A stretch of DNA of 64,000 bases from contig NZ_RQET01000008.1 in the NCBI RefSeq assembly GCF_004769195.1, forward strand, positions 1 to 64,000. The letters are read 5' to 3'. This document shows, one piece after another, positions 62,642-64,000 of the stretch (the stretch's first letter is position 1; every line of letters begins with the position of its first letter). A program made the position numbers and the translations under genes. Source of the DNA: Leptospira fletcheri. GTDB lineage: Bacteria; Spirochaetota; Leptospiria; Leptospirales; Leptospiraceae. The notes under the pieces are model-generated. The model saw nothing but the letters and a program-made list of their open reading frames with translations. It was not told the DNA's origin and did no database searches.

Positions 62642-63724
62642 TCAAACAGACCGGAGAACGATCGCGGACAAAAAAGCCTCCGTTTCCGAACCCCAAGAAA
62701 ACCCGAGCCCTCTGTATACCGCATACAACGTAGAGATGTGAACGTTGGAGTCTCCGGGAGTCGCGGCATACCCTCGAACTTCCCTACCTTGCACTTCCAG
62801 CGCGTTGGTGGGAAAGACCGCATGGGAAAAAATTCTACCGTACAAACCTCGATCCCGTCCGGAAGAAAAAATCGAATTCGTGGAAATCAGTTCCGTCACG
62901 GACAAAAAAGGATCGGTCGCTATCCTTTGCAGAATCTTTTCCCGCCGGGTTTCCTTTTTCAACCTCATCCGAAAACGGATCAAGTGCATATAGGGAGAAT
63001 TGATCGTGATCGAAGAGGAACTGATTTTCAAACCGAATCCCAAGGGCTCGTAAACTTCGTTTAACAATCTTCCGTGATGCGTTCCTGATTCGGATTCTGG
63101 AAGAACCAGAAGCGGCCCGGTCACGTGGGGATCGTTCTTTGCCATATCTGCGTCCCTCCGGATCACGAAAAAATCCGCCTCTTCCAGAATGGAGGGCAAT
63201 TCGGAGGGCTTTTCTTCATAAAAAGGGCGCAGGATTCCGGCTAACGTATGAGTATTACAGGTGGAAACGTGCAGAAATCTGGGAAGGTTCCCCTCCAACA
63301 GAGGAGCGCTTTCCGGATACAGAAATTGGGGACCGAATTTGTGCTCGCTTCCCTGCGCGATAAACAGACGGATGTGACCGTACTCCGAAGTTTCATATTC
63401 TCCGATCCGCTTCTCCGCGATTCCCGGCGGAGAAGAATCGCAGAGAACTTGAGAGCAATCCAAGGCTTCTTTTTTGGAAACCCAATGAGGGAAGTACTGT
63501 CGGACTCCGTTTTCTCCATCGTCCACTAACTCCGCGCCTTTTTCGGATAAGGACAATAGCTGAGGAATTTCGGACTTTTGCAGGCGGAAAGGTTCCACGA
63601 AGACCCGAAAACCTCCGAATCTAGACTTTAAGAGTAGCAGAAGGGAGGCTAAAGGCCAACCTATGACTCCAGTTCCCCTCAAATACGTTCCCCGATCGGG
63701 AAGAACTTGTCCGGGTTCCATCAT
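62642..63724 (-). CDS. Archaeal-type (type II) glyceraldehyde-3-phosphate dehydrogenase-like protein
   Basis: The 360-residue protein aligns by motif order with archaeal GAPDH. A Rossmann start RGTGVIGW (residues 16-23) is followed by [21 protein letters not shown], catalytic-type [12 protein letters not shown] with Cys156, VIRRDADM (Arg189-190, Asp193), THHG (His216-217) and a C-terminal half with [20 protein letters not shown]. The usual INGYGTIG start is altered. The active Cys and His appear to remain. It overlaps the following gamma-CA-like gene by 4 bases. Activity and pathway are unknown. Confidence 0.7.
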   Translation of the reverse strand: MMEPGQVLPDRGTYLRGTGVIGWPLASLLLLLKSRFGGFRVFVEPFRLQKSEIPQLLSLSEKGAELVDDGENGVRQYFPHWVSKKEALDCSQVLCDSSPPGIAEKRIGEYETSEYGHIRLFIAQGSEHKFGPQFLYPESAPLLEGNLPRFLHVSTCNTHTLAGILRPFYEEKPSELPSILEEADFFVIRRDADMAKNDPHVTGPLLVLPESESGTHHGRLLNEVYEPLGFGLKISSSSITINSPYMHLIRFRMRLKKETRREKILQRIATDPFLSVTELISTNSIFSSGRDRGLYGRIFSHAVFPTNALEVQGREVRGYAATPGDSNVHISTLYAVYRGLGFSWGSETEAFLSAIVLRSV

Positions 63725-64000
63725 TCGTAGCTCGGCCGGGAATAGAACGGGTCGTTCATATAGTTCGTTTTGTACTTAACGTAATTTCCCGTAGTACGAA
63801 CGATGATTTCCCTCTCCTTATCCGTAATGTCTCTTACGATTTTTCCGGGGGAACCCATGACCATCGCGCCCGGCGGAATTTTTTTCCCTGGAGTGACCAA
63901 GGCGCCGGCGGCAACGAAGGCGTATTCCCCCAATTCCACTCCATCCATCAAGGTCGCCCCCATTCCTACGAAAGAATAATCCTGTAAGATGCATCCGTGA
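63721..64000 (-). CDS. Gamma-carbonic-anhydrase-like hexapeptide protein, partial (5' end outside window)
   Basis: The reading frame runs off the right edge; the visible 92 codons begin [20 protein letters not shown]. Hexapeptide-repeat pattern [45 protein letters not shown] is typical of gamma-CA/PaaY-like left-handed beta helices, and the His of HGC may bind metal. The downstream overlap (ATGA) with the GAPDH-like gene indicates co-transcription. N-terminal part missing. Confidence 0.85.
   Translation of the reverse strand, partial: HGCILQDYSFVGMGATLMDGVELGEYAFVAAGALVTPGKKIPPGAMVMGSPGKIVRDITDKEREIIVRTTGNYVKYKTNYMNDPFYSRPSYE

Overview
The window is chromosomal DNA of a spirochaete of the genus Leptospira. 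The key evidence is a LipL32 homologue at 38636-39460. Supporting evidence is the flagellar gene order, a FlbB-type collar protein, a RemA/DUF370 gene beside gmk, and several exported proteins of the kind seen only in leptospires. LipL32 is clearly diverged from the sequence I remember for L. interrogans, mainly in the signal peptide, residues 20-55 and parts of the C-terminal half. I therefore guess a species outside the core pathogens, such as an 'intermediate' clade species; this rests on memory, not on an alignment.
Layout. 1-313 is non-coding and very GC-rich at its left end. 314-3443 (+) is a flagellar export/collar operon: fliI, fliJ, a 92-codon gene overlapping fliJ, flbB, and a small exported protein. 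3466-19870 (-) is one long block, read right to left: fliN-fliO-fliP-fliQ-fliR-flhB-flhA-flhF-flhG-membrane protein-whiG-fapA-two unknown proteins-remA-gmk-DUF3089 hydrolase. It encodes the export gate, a switch component, the number/placement GTPase pair and the flagellar sigma factor. 20048-22606 (-) holds a DUF971 protein and a striking fusion of an AGCS amino-acid symporter with phosphatidylserine decarboxylase.
22734-37747 is a housekeeping and lipid region: an outer-membrane-type protein, a START protein, a 7TM-DISM/PAS/HATPase sensor, acyl-CoA dehydrogenase, a sterol-desaturase-type hydroxylase, SDR, GST, M3 peptidase, MaoC, ClpS, half a transketolase, and metK. 37945-44387 holds a ParB-like protein with a Trp-rich tail, lipL32 with its promoter and terminator, an NAD(P)-binding protein, a class III cyclase, a DUF962 protein, and groES-groEL behind two CIRCE operators. 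44450-53526 (-) is a probable operon lipB-membrane sensor-STAS/zinc ribbon-murJ-DUF167-1555-residue repeat protein. 53539-64000 holds a Panacea-domain protein, panD, an HATPase-HDOD protein, a lone ABC ATPase, topA, an MpaB-type protein, cysK, an archaeal-type (type II) GAPDH-like protein and a truncated gamma-carbonic-anhydrase-like gene.
I saw no tRNA or rRNA genes, insertion sequences, phage genes or CRISPR arrays. The most unusual items are the symporter-Psd fusion, the GAPDH-like protein, the fliJ overlap, the giant repeat protein and the Trp-rich ParB-like protein.
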